In this document: positions 51,523-60,434 of the stretch, piece after piece
Position numbering within the stretch: the first letter of the stretch is position 1
Layout of the letters: each line of letters begins with the position of its first letter
NCBI GenBank assembly: GCA_963714055.1
Contig: OY970227.1
Span: 1,922,001-1,986,000, forward strand
Direction: 5' to 3'
DNA length: 64,000 nt
Origin: JACDBE01 sp963714055
GTDB taxonomy: Bacteria; Actinomycetota; Acidimicrobiia; Spongiisociales; UBA5794
Notes under the pieces: model-generated
The model's input: only the letters and a program-made list of their open reading frames with translations
The model's database searches: none
Told to the model about the DNA's origin: nothing
Translations under genes and position numbers: made by a program

Positions 51523-52299
51523 ATGCCCGGCCGGAACGGAGACTTCGTCAACTCCTTGGCCAGGGGCCTCTCCGTCATCAGCGCCTTTTCCGCCGCCGAC
51601 CCGGCGCTGACGCTGAGCCAGGTGGCGGAGAGGACCGACCTGGCCCGGGCTACCGCCCGCCGGATCCTGCTGACGCTGGTCGAGCTCGGCTACATGGAGC
51701 AGAACGGTCGCACGTTCTCACTGCAGCCGAAGGCGCTCGACCTCGGCTTCGCCTACCTGTCGTCACTGCAGCTCCCGGACATAGCCGAGGCACATATGGA
51801 GGCGTTGGTGGCCGAGGTCAGGGAGTCGTCGTCGCTGTCCGTGTTCGACGGCTCCGACGTCGTCTACGTCGCCCGGGTGCCCACAACCAGGATCATGACC
51901 ATCTCGCTCGCCGTCGGGTCCCGCCTACCGGCCTATCCGACCTCGATGGGCCGGGTGCTGCTCGCCGGGATCTCGGACGCCGAGCTCGACAAGTACCTCT
52001 CGACCACGCCGCTGGTCGCCCTCACCGCCCGCACCGTCACCGACCCCGAACGCATCCGTGCCATCGTCGGCGACGTTCGCCGTGAGGGGTATGCCCTGGT
52101 CGATCAGGAGCTCGAGGACGGGGTGCGATCGGTCGCCGCACCCATCGTCGACCAGAAGGGCAAGGTGGTGGCGGCGCTCAACGTGTCGTGCCACGCCTCG
52201 CGCACCGACCTCGCCAAGATCCGCCACGAGTTCCTGCCGAAGGTCAAGGCCACGGCGGCGACGATCAGCCAGGCGGCCCGGTCCCTTACCCGCCAGTAG
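51523..52299 (+). CDS. IclR family transcriptional regulator
   Basis: 258 residues. An N-terminal winged helix (LTLSQVAERTDLARATARRILLTLVELGYM) precedes the IclR effector domain (AYPTSMGRVLLAGISD, GYALVDQELEDGVRSVAAPI). It is most like the PcaR/PobR aromatic-acid regulators. A TAGCCT -10 box (51508-51513) ends 9 bp before the ATG. It converges on an LLM gene and lies near the aromatic-acid-like operon that starts at 63 kb; control of that operon is a guess. Confidence 0.9.
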   Translation: MPGRNGDFVNSLARGLSVISAFSAADPALTLSQVAERTDLARATARRILLTLVELGYMEQNGRTFSLQPKALDLGFAYLSSLQLPDIAEAHMEALVAEVRESSSLSVFDGSDVVYVARVPTTRIMTISLAVGSRLPAYPTSMGRVLLAGISDAELDKYLSTTPLVALTARTVTDPERIRAIVGDVRREGYALVDQELEDGVRSVAAPIVDQKGKVVAALNVSCHASRTDLAKIRHEFLPKVKATAATISQAARSLTRQ

Positions 52300-52308
52300 C
52301 GGCCCGCG

Positions 52309-53289
52309 CTACGGCGTGGACACCTTGGGCGGTCCGCCCCATCCCGGCGGCGGCGCCGGCGCCTCGGATCGCTCCGTCCCGGGCTTGAGTACGTCCTTGG
52401 TCCCGACGGTGGTCGCCGAGAGCTGGGCGATGACGTCGTCGATGTCGGCGACATTGGGGAGGACACAGCGGACATCGTTGACACCGAGGTGGGCCAGCTC
52501 GATGACGATGTCCTGGCAGCGTTCGAGGGTGCCGTGGATTCCGGCCGTCCGGGTGTCCATCTGGGACATGAGATCGTCGATCTCCACCCGGGCATCCGAC
52601 TCGGCGTAGGTGCGGCCCACCGACACCGGGAGCTCCACGGCGATCCCCAGTGTGTCCGGGTCGCGGCCCCGCCGCCGGCACGTCTCCCTCACCGAGGCGA
52701 CGATCCCCTCGACCTCCTCCAGCCGCCCGGCTCCGAGGAGGACGTTGTCTGCGAGATCCACGGCCGCGTCCGCCTGGCCGGCATGGCGCAGCTCGTACGT
52801 CAGTGGCGGGCCGCCCGGCTGGGGCGACGTCATCCCGGAGGTCGAGCCGTCACCGTCCATGCCGAGCAGGCGAAGCAGATCGCGGGTGAAGCGCTCGGCG
52901 GCGGCGATCCGCTCGGCCTCGCCATCGAAGGGAAGGCCGAGGGCCCGGTTCTCGGTCTCGCTCCAGGCAACCGCCACCCCCAACTCCATCCGCCCACCGA
53001 GCACGGTGTCGAGGGAGCCGGCCAGGGCCGCCACGCTCGCTGCGGTCCGCAACGAGGTGGAGAACATCCCCCCGACCCGGATCGTCTTCGTGTAGAGCGC
53101 GGCGACGGCGAGCGCCGTCGTCGCCTCCATGCGGGGCCGGCCGTCGGCGGTGATGAACCGGTCTGACACCCACAGCGACTGCATCCCGGCGCGCTCCGCC
53201 ATCTGGGCGATGCGCACCGTCTGGGCTGCGTCGTTCCGCTGGTCGAGGACGATGCCGAGACTCACCAGACGGCCGGCCGGTGCCGTCAC
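52309..53289 (-). CDS. LLM-class F420-dependent oxidoreductase
   Basis: 326 residues with a luciferase-like barrel. It starts VSLGIVLDQRNDAAQTVRIAQMAERAGMQSLWVSDRF, then IRVGGMFSTSLRTAASVAALAGSLD and ERIAAAERFTRDLLRLLG. The final third (VADIDDVIAQLSA) is the family end. Cofactor F420 is inferred from the subgroup. The GTG start is at 53289; nine bases separate its stop from the IclR stop. It diverges from the VWA gene. Confidence 0.87.
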   Translation of the reverse strand: MTAPAGRLVSLGIVLDQRNDAAQTVRIAQMAERAGMQSLWVSDRFITADGRPRMEATTALAVAALYTKTIRVGGMFSTSLRTAASVAALAGSLDTVLGGRMELGVAVAWSETENRALGLPFDGEAERIAAAERFTRDLLRLLGMDGDGSTSGMTSPQPGGPPLTYELRHAGQADAAVDLADNVLLGAGRLEEVEGIVASVRETCRRRGRDPDTLGIAVELPVSVGRTYAESDARVEIDDLMSQMDTRTAGIHGTLERCQDIVIELAHLGVNDVRCVLPNVADIDDVIAQLSATTVGTKDVLKPGTERSEAPAPPPGWGGPPKVSTP

Positions 53290-53349
53290 CGGCCGGAAAG
53301 CAACGGTGCGGGAATTCGGGATCAGGGCCTCCTGCGGACGCCCGGACCC

Positions 53350-53355
53350 TAGAGT
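53350..53355 (+). promoter_or_regulatory. -10 box TAGAGT for the VWA gene
   Basis: TAGAGT ends 8 bp before GTG 53364, another likely leaderless start. Confidence 0.35.
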
Positions 53356-53363
53356 CGGAGGTC

Positions 53364-54776
53364 GTGCTTGCCAACGTGATCGCCTTTGCGCACAACCTGC
53401 GCCGGGCAGGCATCCCGGTGTCGCTGGTGGAGGCGATCGACGCCGCCACCGCGCTCCAGCGGATCGACCTCAGGCGGCGTGACCACGTCAAGGCGGCGCT
53501 GGGCTGCACCATGGTGAAGAACCTCGACCACCGCGCCGCCTTCGAGGCCCACTTCGACCTCTACTTCTCGGCTGTGACGGTGGACGCCGAACCCTCGCCG
53601 GGCGCCGTGGAAACCGGGCGTTCCTCGACCGGCCGCTTCCTGCGGCGTGGTGAGCTCGGCGGCACCAGCGAGGAGGCCGACTTCGATTTCCTCGAGGTGC
53701 TGATCGAGGCGCTGCTACGCGCCGACGAGGCAGCGCTGCGCGCCCTCGCCGAGACGGCGGTGCGCGAATTCGGGCATGTCGACGGCCAGGCGAACGCCTC
53801 GGTCAGGTACTACATGCACCGGATCATGCGCGAGCTCGACCTCGGTTGGGTGTTCCAACAGGGCCGCCAGCGGGTGCGCTCGGCGTCGGACCACGGGTTC
53901 GAGGCCGAGATCGACATCAGGGAACTCGAGGCCCGGATCGCCGCCTTCAAGGAGAAGGTCGAGAGGGAGGTTCAGCGGACCCTGGCCCGTGACCGGGGCC
54001 CGGAGCTGCAGGGCACCCTGTCGGAGATGCTCGAGACGGTCGAGAGGATGGACTTCCTCGAAGCCACACCGGAGCAGCTGAGGCGGATGCGGCACGCGGT
54101 GCGGCCACTGGCGAGGAGGCTGGCGGCCAAGCTGGCGCAACGCCGCAAGCGCCGCCACCGAGGCCGCATCGACATCCGCCGCACCGTGCGCCGATCACTG
54201 TCGACCGGCGGGGTGCCGTTCGATCCCGCCTACCGCCACCGGCGCGAGTCGCGGCCCGACCTGTTCCTCGTCGCCGATGTGTCCGGCTCGGTCGCCCAGT
54301 TCGCCGAGTTCACCATCAGCTTCCTCAACGCCATGACCGAGGAGTTCCCCAAGCTGCGCTGCTTCATCTTCGTCGACGGGGCCCAGGAGGTCACCGAGGA
54401 CGTGCGGCACGGTGTAGGGCTGGGCAACGTGAAGCACCTCATCGCCCGCTCCCCCGATCTGTCCAGGGACGGCCACTCCGACCACGCCAAGGCGTTCGAC
54501 CAGCTGTGGCGCAAGTACGGGGGCTCGCTGTCGGGCACCAGCACCGTGATCTTCACCGGCGACGCCCGCAACAACCACCGGATCGACGACGCCGGGTTGG
54601 CGGTCCTCAAGAGGATCCAGGGTCGCGTCAGGCACGTGTACTGGCTCAACCCCGAGCCCCGGTCTCGCTGGGGCAAGGAGGACTCGTTGATGCCCGAGTT
54701 CAGCCGCATGTGCGAGGGCGTATTCGAGGTGCGCAACCTGGCCCAACTGCGGGACTTCGTCCTCGAGGTTGCCTGA
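53364..54776 (+). CDS. VWA-domain protein, CoxE-like
   Basis: 470 residues. The first 300 are helical and charged with a long coiled region (ELEARIAAFKEKVEREVQRTL), then LARRLAAKLAQRRKRRHRGRIDIRRTVRRSLSTGG is strongly basic. The VWA domain begins LFLVADVSGSVAQFAE, with an intact MIDAS DxSxS, and TVIFTGDARNN supplies the third metal residue. CoxE-type proteins work with a MoxR ATPase in maturing metal- or molybdenum-containing enzymes. The MoxR gene lies convergently next door. GTG 53364 follows the -10 box. Confidence 0.85.
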   Translation: MLANVIAFAHNLRRAGIPVSLVEAIDAATALQRIDLRRRDHVKAALGCTMVKNLDHRAAFEAHFDLYFSAVTVDAEPSPGAVETGRSSTGRFLRRGELGGTSEEADFDFLEVLIEALLRADEAALRALAETAVREFGHVDGQANASVRYYMHRIMRELDLGWVFQQGRQRVRSASDHGFEAEIDIRELEARIAAFKEKVEREVQRTLARDRGPELQGTLSEMLETVERMDFLEATPEQLRRMRHAVRPLARRLAAKLAQRRKRRHRGRIDIRRTVRRSLSTGGVPFDPAYRHRRESRPDLFLVADVSGSVAQFAEFTISFLNAMTEEFPKLRCFIFVDGAQEVTEDVRHGVGLGNVKHLIARSPDLSRDGHSDHAKAFDQLWRKYGGSLSGTSTVIFTGDARNNHRIDDAGLAVLKRIQGRVRHVYWLNPEPRSRWGKEDSLMPEFSRMCEGVFEVRNLAQLRDFVLEVA

Positions 54777-54800
54777 CGCCGCGCCTCCCATCGCCGCCGG

Positions 54801-55688
54801 TCAGACCGCCGTCAGGGACTGGCCGATCTTGTCGATGTCCGAGGAGTACTTGAGTAGCAGGTTGAGCGTGGCCCGGGTGTCCTCCGGGGTGACCGCTTCC
54901 CGACCGAGGACCACCAGGGTGCGGGCCCAGTCGAGGGTCTCGGACACGGATGGTGGCTTCTTCAGCTCGAAGGTGCGGACCCAGGAGACCACCTGGGCGC
55001 AGTTGGCGGCCAGGGCGGGTGCGATCCCGGGGATGCGCGCCTCGACGATGGCCTGCTCACGCTCCACCGTCGGGTAGTCGATGTCGAGGAACACACACCG
55101 GCGCTTCAACGCCTCCGACAGCTCGCGCGTGTTGTTCGAGGTGAGGAAGACGAGGGGGACGGTGGTGGCCGCCACCGTCCCCAGCTCGGGGATGGAGACC
55201 TGGAAGTCGGAGAGGATCTCGAGCAGTAGAGCTTCGGTCTCCACCTCGATCCGGTCGACCTCGTCGATGAGCAGCACCACCGGTTCCCGGGAGCGGATGG
55301 CGGCAAGCAGTGGCCGTTCGAGGAGGAAGTCCTCGGAGAAGATGTCGGACTCGGTGGTCTGCCAATCGGTGTCGTCGGGCTCGGCTTGGATGCGGAGGAG
55401 CTGCTTCTTGTAGTTCCACTCATAGAGGGCTTTGGACTCGTCGAGCCCCTCGTAGCACTGGAGGCGAATCAGCCTCCGGCCGGTGGCCCGGGCCACCGAC
55501 TTCGCCAACTCGGTCTTGCCCACTCCGGCCGGCCCCTCACAGAGGATCGGCTTGCCCAGCGCTTCGGAGACATAGACGGCGGTGGCGATACGGTCGTCGG
55601 CGAGGTAGTCGACCGAGCCGAGACGCCGCAGCACGTCGTCGGGATCGCGGAACGAGAGTGCCGGCTCAACGGTCATCAGATGCGTCAT
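54801..55688 (-). CDS. MoxR-family AAA+ ATPase (CoxD-like)
   Basis: 295 residues. Walker A is GPAGVGKTELAKSV near residue 52, Walker B LLIDEVDRIE near 141, sensor 1 LTSNNTRELSEALKRRC. The conserved QCYEGLDESKALYEWNYKKQLLRI segment marks the CoxD/NorQ-type MoxR branch, which remodels partner enzymes together with VWA proteins. The ATG at 55688 overlaps the end of the permease gene by 23 bp; ATG 55676 is an alternative. It is the last gene of the long leftward operon. Confidence 0.92.
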   Translation of the reverse strand: MTHLMTVEPALSFRDPDDVLRRLGSVDYLADDRIATAVYVSEALGKPILCEGPAGVGKTELAKSVARATGRRLIRLQCYEGLDESKALYEWNYKKQLLRIQAEPDDTDWQTTESDIFSEDFLLERPLLAAIRSREPVVLLIDEVDRIEVETEALLLEILSDFQVSIPELGTVAATTVPLVFLTSNNTRELSEALKRRCVFLDIDYPTVEREQAIVEARIPGIAPALAANCAQVVSWVRTFELKKPPSVSETLDWARTLVVLGREAVTPEDTRATLNLLLKYSSDIDKIGQSLTAV

Positions 55689-56718
55689 TCTGCCCCATCG
55701 TGGCCGTGCTCATCGGCCGACCCGGCTCGGGGAGGACCAGGCGCCGCCGCACCGGGAACAAGGTGAGCCCGGTGCGCGCCTGGACAAGGCCCCACACGCC
55801 CCGCGGGGCAAGCACCATGACCAAGACCAGCACCACACCCAGGATGATGAACCACCAGGCGCCGAGGTGGCTCAGGTTCTCGTCGAGCAGGAAGTAGATG
55901 ACCGCGCCGACGATCGGTCCCTCGATGGTGCCGAGGCCGCCGATCACCACGACGATGACCATTTGCGCGGTCAACCCGATCGAGAAGTAGCTGTCGGGGT
56001 CGATGGAGACGTTGTTCAGCAGGTATACCGCGCCGACCAGCCCGGTGGCGGCGCCGACCACGAGGTAGACCGAGATCTTGGCCCGCCGGACGTCGACCCC
56101 GCTCGCCTGCGCCGTCTCCTCGTCGTCACGGATGGCACCCAGCGCCAGGCCACCCTTGGACCGCAGCATGAGCACGGAGAGGACGACGGTTCCCGCGGCC
56201 ACGGCCAACGCCAGCCAGTACACGATGTCGAACCGGTTGGCACCCAACGTGGAGAGGGCGCGCAGCGGCTGGGGCGTGCCCCGGGGGAACAGGGTGGCGT
56301 TGTTCCTCACCAGGAGGCGGTACGTCTCGGCGACCACCCAGGTGCCGACGGCGAAGTAGCCGCCGTGCAGACGGAAGACGAGGAGCGCGGTGGGGACGGC
56401 GATCAGGGCGGCGACGACCGCGGCCAGTGCCACCGCCACCCAGAGGTCGTATCCGGCGACGTCGGCGACGGCGAAGGTCGTGTAGGCGCCGATCCCGACG
56501 TACGCCTGTTGCCCGAAGCTGTAGATCCCGGCGAAGCCGGCCAGCAGGTTCCACAGCTGGCCGAGCGCCACCAGGATCATCAGCTGTGTGAGCGACGCGA
56601 TCAACGACCGTTCCGCCAACGACGGGATGGCGGCCAGCAACCCCAGGGCGGCGACTGCGGCGAATGCGAACACCCGGCTCGTCCTGGTGCCGAAGGCGAC
56701 CTCGGGATGGGACATCAT
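55666..56718 (-). CDS. livM: Branched-chain-type ABC transporter permease LivM
   Basis: 350 residues, eight to nine membrane segments. The family marks are LWNLLAGFAGIYSFGQQAYVGIGAYT, the GGYFAVGTWVVAET loop, and the ATPase-contact EAA-like segment ALGAIRDDEETAQASGVDV. The end GGLGTIEGPIVGAVIYFLL is also typical. It pairs with LivH (4-bp overlap) to form the channel of the importer. The C-terminal tail (RRRLVLPEPGRPMST) is cytosolic and overlaps the MoxR start. Confidence 0.92.
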   Translation of the reverse strand: MMSHPEVAFGTRTSRVFAFAAVAALGLLAAIPSLAERSLIASLTQLMILVALGQLWNLLAGFAGIYSFGQQAYVGIGAYTTFAVADVAGYDLWVAVALAAVVAALIAVPTALLVFRLHGGYFAVGTWVVAETYRLLVRNNATLFPRGTPQPLRALSTLGANRFDIVYWLALAVAAGTVVLSVLMLRSKGGLALGAIRDDEETAQASGVDVRRAKISVYLVVGAATGLVGAVYLLNNVSIDPDSYFSIGLTAQMVIVVVIGGLGTIEGPIVGAVIYFLLDENLSHLGAWWFIILGVVLVLVMVLAPRGVWGLVQARTGLTLFPVRRRLVLPEPGRPMSTATMGQNDASDDR

Positions 56719-57572
56719 TCGGGCCGCCCGAACAGGCCGGTGGGACGCCAGGCGAGCACGGCGAGGAACACGACGTGCCCTGCCAGGTCACGCCAGCCAG
56801 GTGAGAGCTCGGCGCCGATGTTCTGGGCGACACCGAGGACGATCCCGCCGGCGAGCGTCCCCCACAGTGATCCCAGGCCGCCGATGATCACCGCCTCGAA
56901 GGAGTAGATCAGCCGCGACGGCCCCAGTGGCGGGGCGAACTGCGTCCTGATCCCGAGGACGACCCCGCCGATGGCGGTCACCACCATCGCCAGGGCCGTG
57001 GCCAGCGCGAAGACGTGGCGGGCGTGGACGCCCATCAGGGCTGCCGTGTCCTCGTCGTCGGAGATCGCCCTGAAGGCGCGCCCCAGCCTGGTCCGGGAGA
57101 TGACCAGTTGGAGGGCGGCGAGGACGACCACGGCGAGGAGGAAGGTGAGCACCGGGAACCAACCGACGACGACGCCACCGGGGAGCTGCTGGCCGGTCAG
57201 CTCGATTCCGCCGGCGTCGAGGCCCTGGGTGTCGGCGGTGAACACCTCGAGGAGCACGTTCTGGATGATCAGACCGAGAGCGAAGGTGACGACGAGGGGC
57301 GGCAGCAGGCCGGACCCGAGGGTGAAGTTGACGATCCCCCTCTGCAGCAGGTAGCCGAACACCGCCATCACCGCGCCGACGGCCGCCACGGTCGCCAGCG
57401 GGTTGAGCCCGGTGGTGTCGACCACGACCATGGTGACGTAGGCCGAGAGGATGATCAGGTCGCCGTGGGCGAGGTTGACGATCTTCATCACGCCGAAGAC
57501 GATCGACAGGCCGGCGGCGAACAGGGCGTAGAGCCCGCCGAGCAGGATGCCCTGGACGATGGCGTCGGTCAT
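56715..57572 (-). CDS. livH: Branched-chain-type ABC transporter permease LivH
   Basis: 285 residues, about eight membrane segments. It starts MTDAIVQGILLGGLYALFAAGLSIVFGVMKIVNLAHGDLI, the LivH signature, and carries AFRAISDDEDTAALMGV as the coupling helix for the ATPase. The end SLWGTLAGGIVLGVAQNIG also fits. The gene overlaps livF by 4 bp at its start and livM by 4 bp at its end. Confidence 0.93.
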   Translation of the reverse strand: MTDAIVQGILLGGLYALFAAGLSIVFGVMKIVNLAHGDLIILSAYVTMVVVDTTGLNPLATVAAVGAVMAVFGYLLQRGIVNFTLGSGLLPPLVVTFALGLIIQNVLLEVFTADTQGLDAGGIELTGQQLPGGVVVGWFPVLTFLLAVVVLAALQLVISRTRLGRAFRAISDDEDTAALMGVHARHVFALATALAMVVTAIGGVVLGIRTQFAPPLGPSRLIYSFEAVIIGGLGSLWGTLAGGIVLGVAQNIGAELSPGWRDLAGHVVFLAVLAWRPTGLFGRPE

Positions 57573-58270
57573 CGACGGTGCACCCCGAAGTAGGCGGCGA
57601 CCAGCGCCGAGTGGTCGACCTCGCCGGCCGCCGCTTCCAGAGACACCCGGCCCTCGAGGAGGCAGTAGACCCGGTCGGCCACCGCCTGCGCCTGGCGGAC
57701 GTCCTGCTCGACGAGCAGGACGGTGATGCCGTCGTCACGCAGGCGCGGGATCACCTGGTACAGATCCCTCACTGCGATCGGGGCCAGGCCGAGGGAGATC
57801 TCGTCCAGCAGTAGGAGGCTGGGGTTGGCCATGAGGCCACGGCCAATGGCGAGCATCTGCTGCTGGCCGCCGGACAGCGAGGTGCCGTGCTGGCGCCTTC
57901 GTTCGCCGAGCATCGGAAACAACGAGTACACCCGATCGATGCCCCACGGCCCGACCCGGCCGGTGTGACCACCGATGAGCAGGTTCTCCTCCACCGTCAG
58001 GCGGGCGAAGATCCTCCTGCCCTCGGGAACCAGGGTCACCCCGCGTGCCGCCACGCGATCGGGTCGCTCCCCGCCGATCGGGGCGCCTTCGAACAGCACC
58101 TGGTCCGGGGCGGCCGGGAGGAGCCCGGCGATCGATCGCAACATCGTGGACTTGCCGGCGCCGTTGGCGCCGATGACGGCGACGATCTCACCCTCGGCCA
58201 CCGTCAACGACACCCCGAACAGCGCTTGGAAGGCGCCGTAGAAGCTATCGAGCCCGGCGACGGTCAACAC
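57569..58270 (-). CDS. livF: ABC transporter ATPase LivF
   Basis: 233 residues. Walker A is GANGAGKST near residue 34, Q-loop GVTLVPEGRRIF, signature LSGGQQQMLAIGR, Walker B LLLLDEISLGLAP and the switch His region replaced by LLVEQDVRQA, as is normal for LivF. It pairs with LivG as the two ATPase subunits. The start is 12 bp after livG. All motifs are intact. Confidence 0.94.
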   Translation of the reverse strand: MLTVAGLDSFYGAFQALFGVSLTVAEGEIVAVIGANGAGKSTMLRSIAGLLPAAPDQVLFEGAPIGGERPDRVAARGVTLVPEGRRIFARLTVEENLLIGGHTGRVGPWGIDRVYSLFPMLGERRRQHGTSLSGGQQQMLAIGRGLMANPSLLLLDEISLGLAPIAVRDLYQVIPRLRDDGITVLLVEQDVRQAQAVADRVYCLLEGRVSLEAAAGEVDHSALVAAYFGVHRR

Positions 58271-58282
58271 GACGGGCTCCTC

Positions 58283-59020
58283 TCACTCCTCGATGCCGAG
58301 ATAGACCTCGCGGATCTCGGGGCTCTCCATTACCTCGTGGGGGTCCCCTTCGACCAGGTGCCTGCCGAAGTGGATGGCCACCACCCGGTCGACCACGGCG
58401 AGAAGCGCATGGAGGAGGTGCTCGATCCACACGATCGACATGCCGGTGGCGTGGATGGAACGGATGAGGGTGACGAGCTCGTCGACCTCGGGCTCGGTCA
58501 GGCCGCCGGCGATCTCGTCGAGGAGCAGGACCGTCGGGTCGGTGCCGAGGGCGCGGGCCAGCTCGAGGCGCTTCCTATCCAGGATGGTGAGCGACCCGGC
58601 CGGGACGTTGGCCTTGCCCAGCAGCCCGGTGTCGGCGAGGATCCGGGCACACCGTCCGTAGGCGTCCCTCTCGCTCGCCCCGGCGCCATAGGTCGCTGCG
58701 ACCAGCACGTTCTCGAAGACGGTCATGCCCGAGAACGGCTTGGGCACCTGGTAGGTCCGGCCGAGTCCGGCGCGAGCCCGCAGGTGCGGAGCCTGGGCGA
58801 GGATCACGGCCCGGCCGAAACGGATAGCTCCCGAGTCCGGAGGGAGCGACCCGGCGATCAGGTTGAACAGCGTGGTCTTGCCGGCCCCGTTGGGCCCGAC
58901 GATGCCCAGGGCTTCGCCGGCTTCGAGGTGGAGGCTGAGATCATCGACCACCCGAAGTGCCCCGAACGACTTGGAGACGCCGTCGAGCTCGAGGATCCGC
59001 CCGCTCTCCTCGCCGGGCAC
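58283..59020 (-). CDS. livG: ABC transporter ATPase LivG
   Basis: 245 residues from GTG 59020. Walker A is GPNGAGKTT, followed by the LivG-type insert (AGLGRTYQVPKPFSGMTVFENVLVA), then Walker B TVLLLDEIAGGLTEPE and switch VWIEHLLHAL. The expected LSGGQ is degenerate (AGSLTILDRKRLELARAL). The start follows the substrate-binding gene stop by four bases and has GGGAG overlapping the codon; the earlier frame is not conserved. ATC at a later position is not needed. Confidence 0.9.
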   Translation of the reverse strand: MPGEESGRILELDGVSKSFGALRVVDDLSLHLEAGEALGIVGPNGAGKTTLFNLIAGSLPPDSGAIRFGRAVILAQAPHLRARAGLGRTYQVPKPFSGMTVFENVLVAATYGAGASERDAYGRCARILADTGLLGKANVPAGSLTILDRKRLELARALGTDPTVLLLDEIAGGLTEPEVDELVTLIRSIHATGMSIVWIEHLLHALLAVVDRVVAIHFGRHLVEGDPHEVMESPEIREVYLGIEE

Positions 59021-59024
59021 CTCC

Positions 59025-60434
59025 CTAGGCGCCGATGGGCTTGATCGTCCCCGTGGTCGGCACGTCGGGGGTCTGGCTGTTGTCCACGACGACCAGGTCG
59101 TACTTGAAGTCGCCCCCGAGGACCCACTGGCCGCCCACCAGGGGTGTGGTCGACACGTTGGGCACCGGTCCCGCCGCCGTCCAGTTGACCGGCCCGACGA
59201 TGGTGGCCAGGTTGGTGCCGGTGATCGCGGCAAGCACGGCTTCGGGGTCCTCGATGTCCGCCGTCCTGCCCAGCACGTCGGCGGCCACCTCGAACAGCGA
59301 GTGCACGAAGCCGATCGGCTGGGTCCACTGCCGTCCGGTCTCGGACGTGTAGGCCTCGGCCAGCTCGCCGGCGGTCTGCTGGGTGAGGGAGGAGCTGAAC
59401 GGGTGGGCCGGGCTCCACCACACCTCGGAGGTGAGGCCGTCGCCGGAGTCGCCGTCGAGAGCCTCGACCGCCGCCGGGAAGAGAATCGCCTTGCCGATGG
59501 TGGCGGCCACCGGAGTCAATCCCTGCTGCGCTGCCTGGGTCCAGAAGACGGCGAAGTCCGGGGGCAACGGGACCCCGGTGATGATGTCTGCGTCCTGGAA
59601 GGCCTGGATCTGCGCAGAGAAGTCGTCGGAGAGGTTCTCGTACCGGCCCGGGTCGATCAGGGTGTAGCCGGCCGCCTCGAGGGCGGGCGGGAACCCGAGA
59701 TCGGGGTCGCCCCAGGCGTTGCCGTCGCCGTCGTTCGGGAACAGGCCACCGACGACCTTGTTGGTCTCCAACTGGTCCCACAGAGCGATGAACTGCGGGA
59801 TGAGGCCCTCAAGCCCCCAGAAGTAGTGGTACGTCCAGGTGAAGCCGGCCGCCGGGTCGCCTCCGCGCCCGAAGAACCAGGGCTGCCATGGGGCGACCGT
59901 CGAGACACAGGGCACCCCGTTGATCTCGCACTGGTCGGCGACCGGGTTCGTCGTCTCCGGCGTCGAGGCCACCACCATCAGGTCGATGCCTTCGTCGAGG
60001 ATGAGCTCCTCGGCGACGGTCCCCGCCTGCACCGGGTCGGACTGGCTGTCCCTGGTCACGATCTCGACAGGGTGCACCGCCCCGGCGACCGTCAGCCCGT
60101 CGGCGAACCTGGCGTTGACCGCGTCGATCACGAACGTGTCCGACTCGCCGAACGCAGCCAGCGGTCCGGTCTGCGGCGACACGTAGCCGATCCTGATGGC
60201 GCGCCCGGTCGCCGACGACACCGCGGTGGTCGCCGCGCCGGCGACGGTGGAGCCACCGGCTGTCGTCGTCCCGCCGGCGTCGTCGTCGCCGCAGGCGGCG
60301 AGGAGCGAGCCACCGATGACGGTCAGCCCGCCCGCGCCCATCGTGTGCAGGAAACGGCGACGGCTGATCTCCCGGGCAGACGCCTCGGCAGCTTCTCCGG
60401 TCACCTCGGGGTTCTGCTCGTCGTCCATTGTCAT
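59025..60434 (-). CDS. ABC importer substrate-binding lipoprotein (branched-chain type)
   Basis: 469 residues. A Tat signal (SRRRFLHTMGAGG) and lipobox (LLAAC) precede a Gly/Thr/Ala-rich linker; the mature part is a Peripla_BP_6 fold (AIRIGYVSPQTGPLAAFGESD, VAEELILDEGIDLMVVAST, ADIITGVPLPPDFAVFW). So it is exported folded and anchored outside. Ligand residues cannot be assigned; neighbouring enzymes suggest an aromatic or dicarboxylic compound. The ATG overlaps the maleylacetate reductase stop (ATGA). Confidence 0.92.
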   Translation of the reverse strand: MTMDDEQNPEVTGEAAEASAREISRRRFLHTMGAGGLTVIGGSLLAACGDDDAGGTTTAGGSTVAGAATTAVSSATGRAIRIGYVSPQTGPLAAFGESDTFVIDAVNARFADGLTVAGAVHPVEIVTRDSQSDPVQAGTVAEELILDEGIDLMVVASTPETTNPVADQCEINGVPCVSTVAPWQPWFFGRGGDPAAGFTWTYHYFWGLEGLIPQFIALWDQLETNKVVGGLFPNDGDGNAWGDPDLGFPPALEAAGYTLIDPGRYENLSDDFSAQIQAFQDADIITGVPLPPDFAVFWTQAAQQGLTPVAATIGKAILFPAAVEALDGDSGDGLTSEVWWSPAHPFSSSLTQQTAGELAEAYTSETGRQWTQPIGFVHSLFEVAADVLGRTADIEDPEAVLAAITGTNLATIVGPVNWTAAGPVPNVSTTPLVGGQWVLGGDFKYDLVVVDNSQTPDVPTTGTIKPIGA

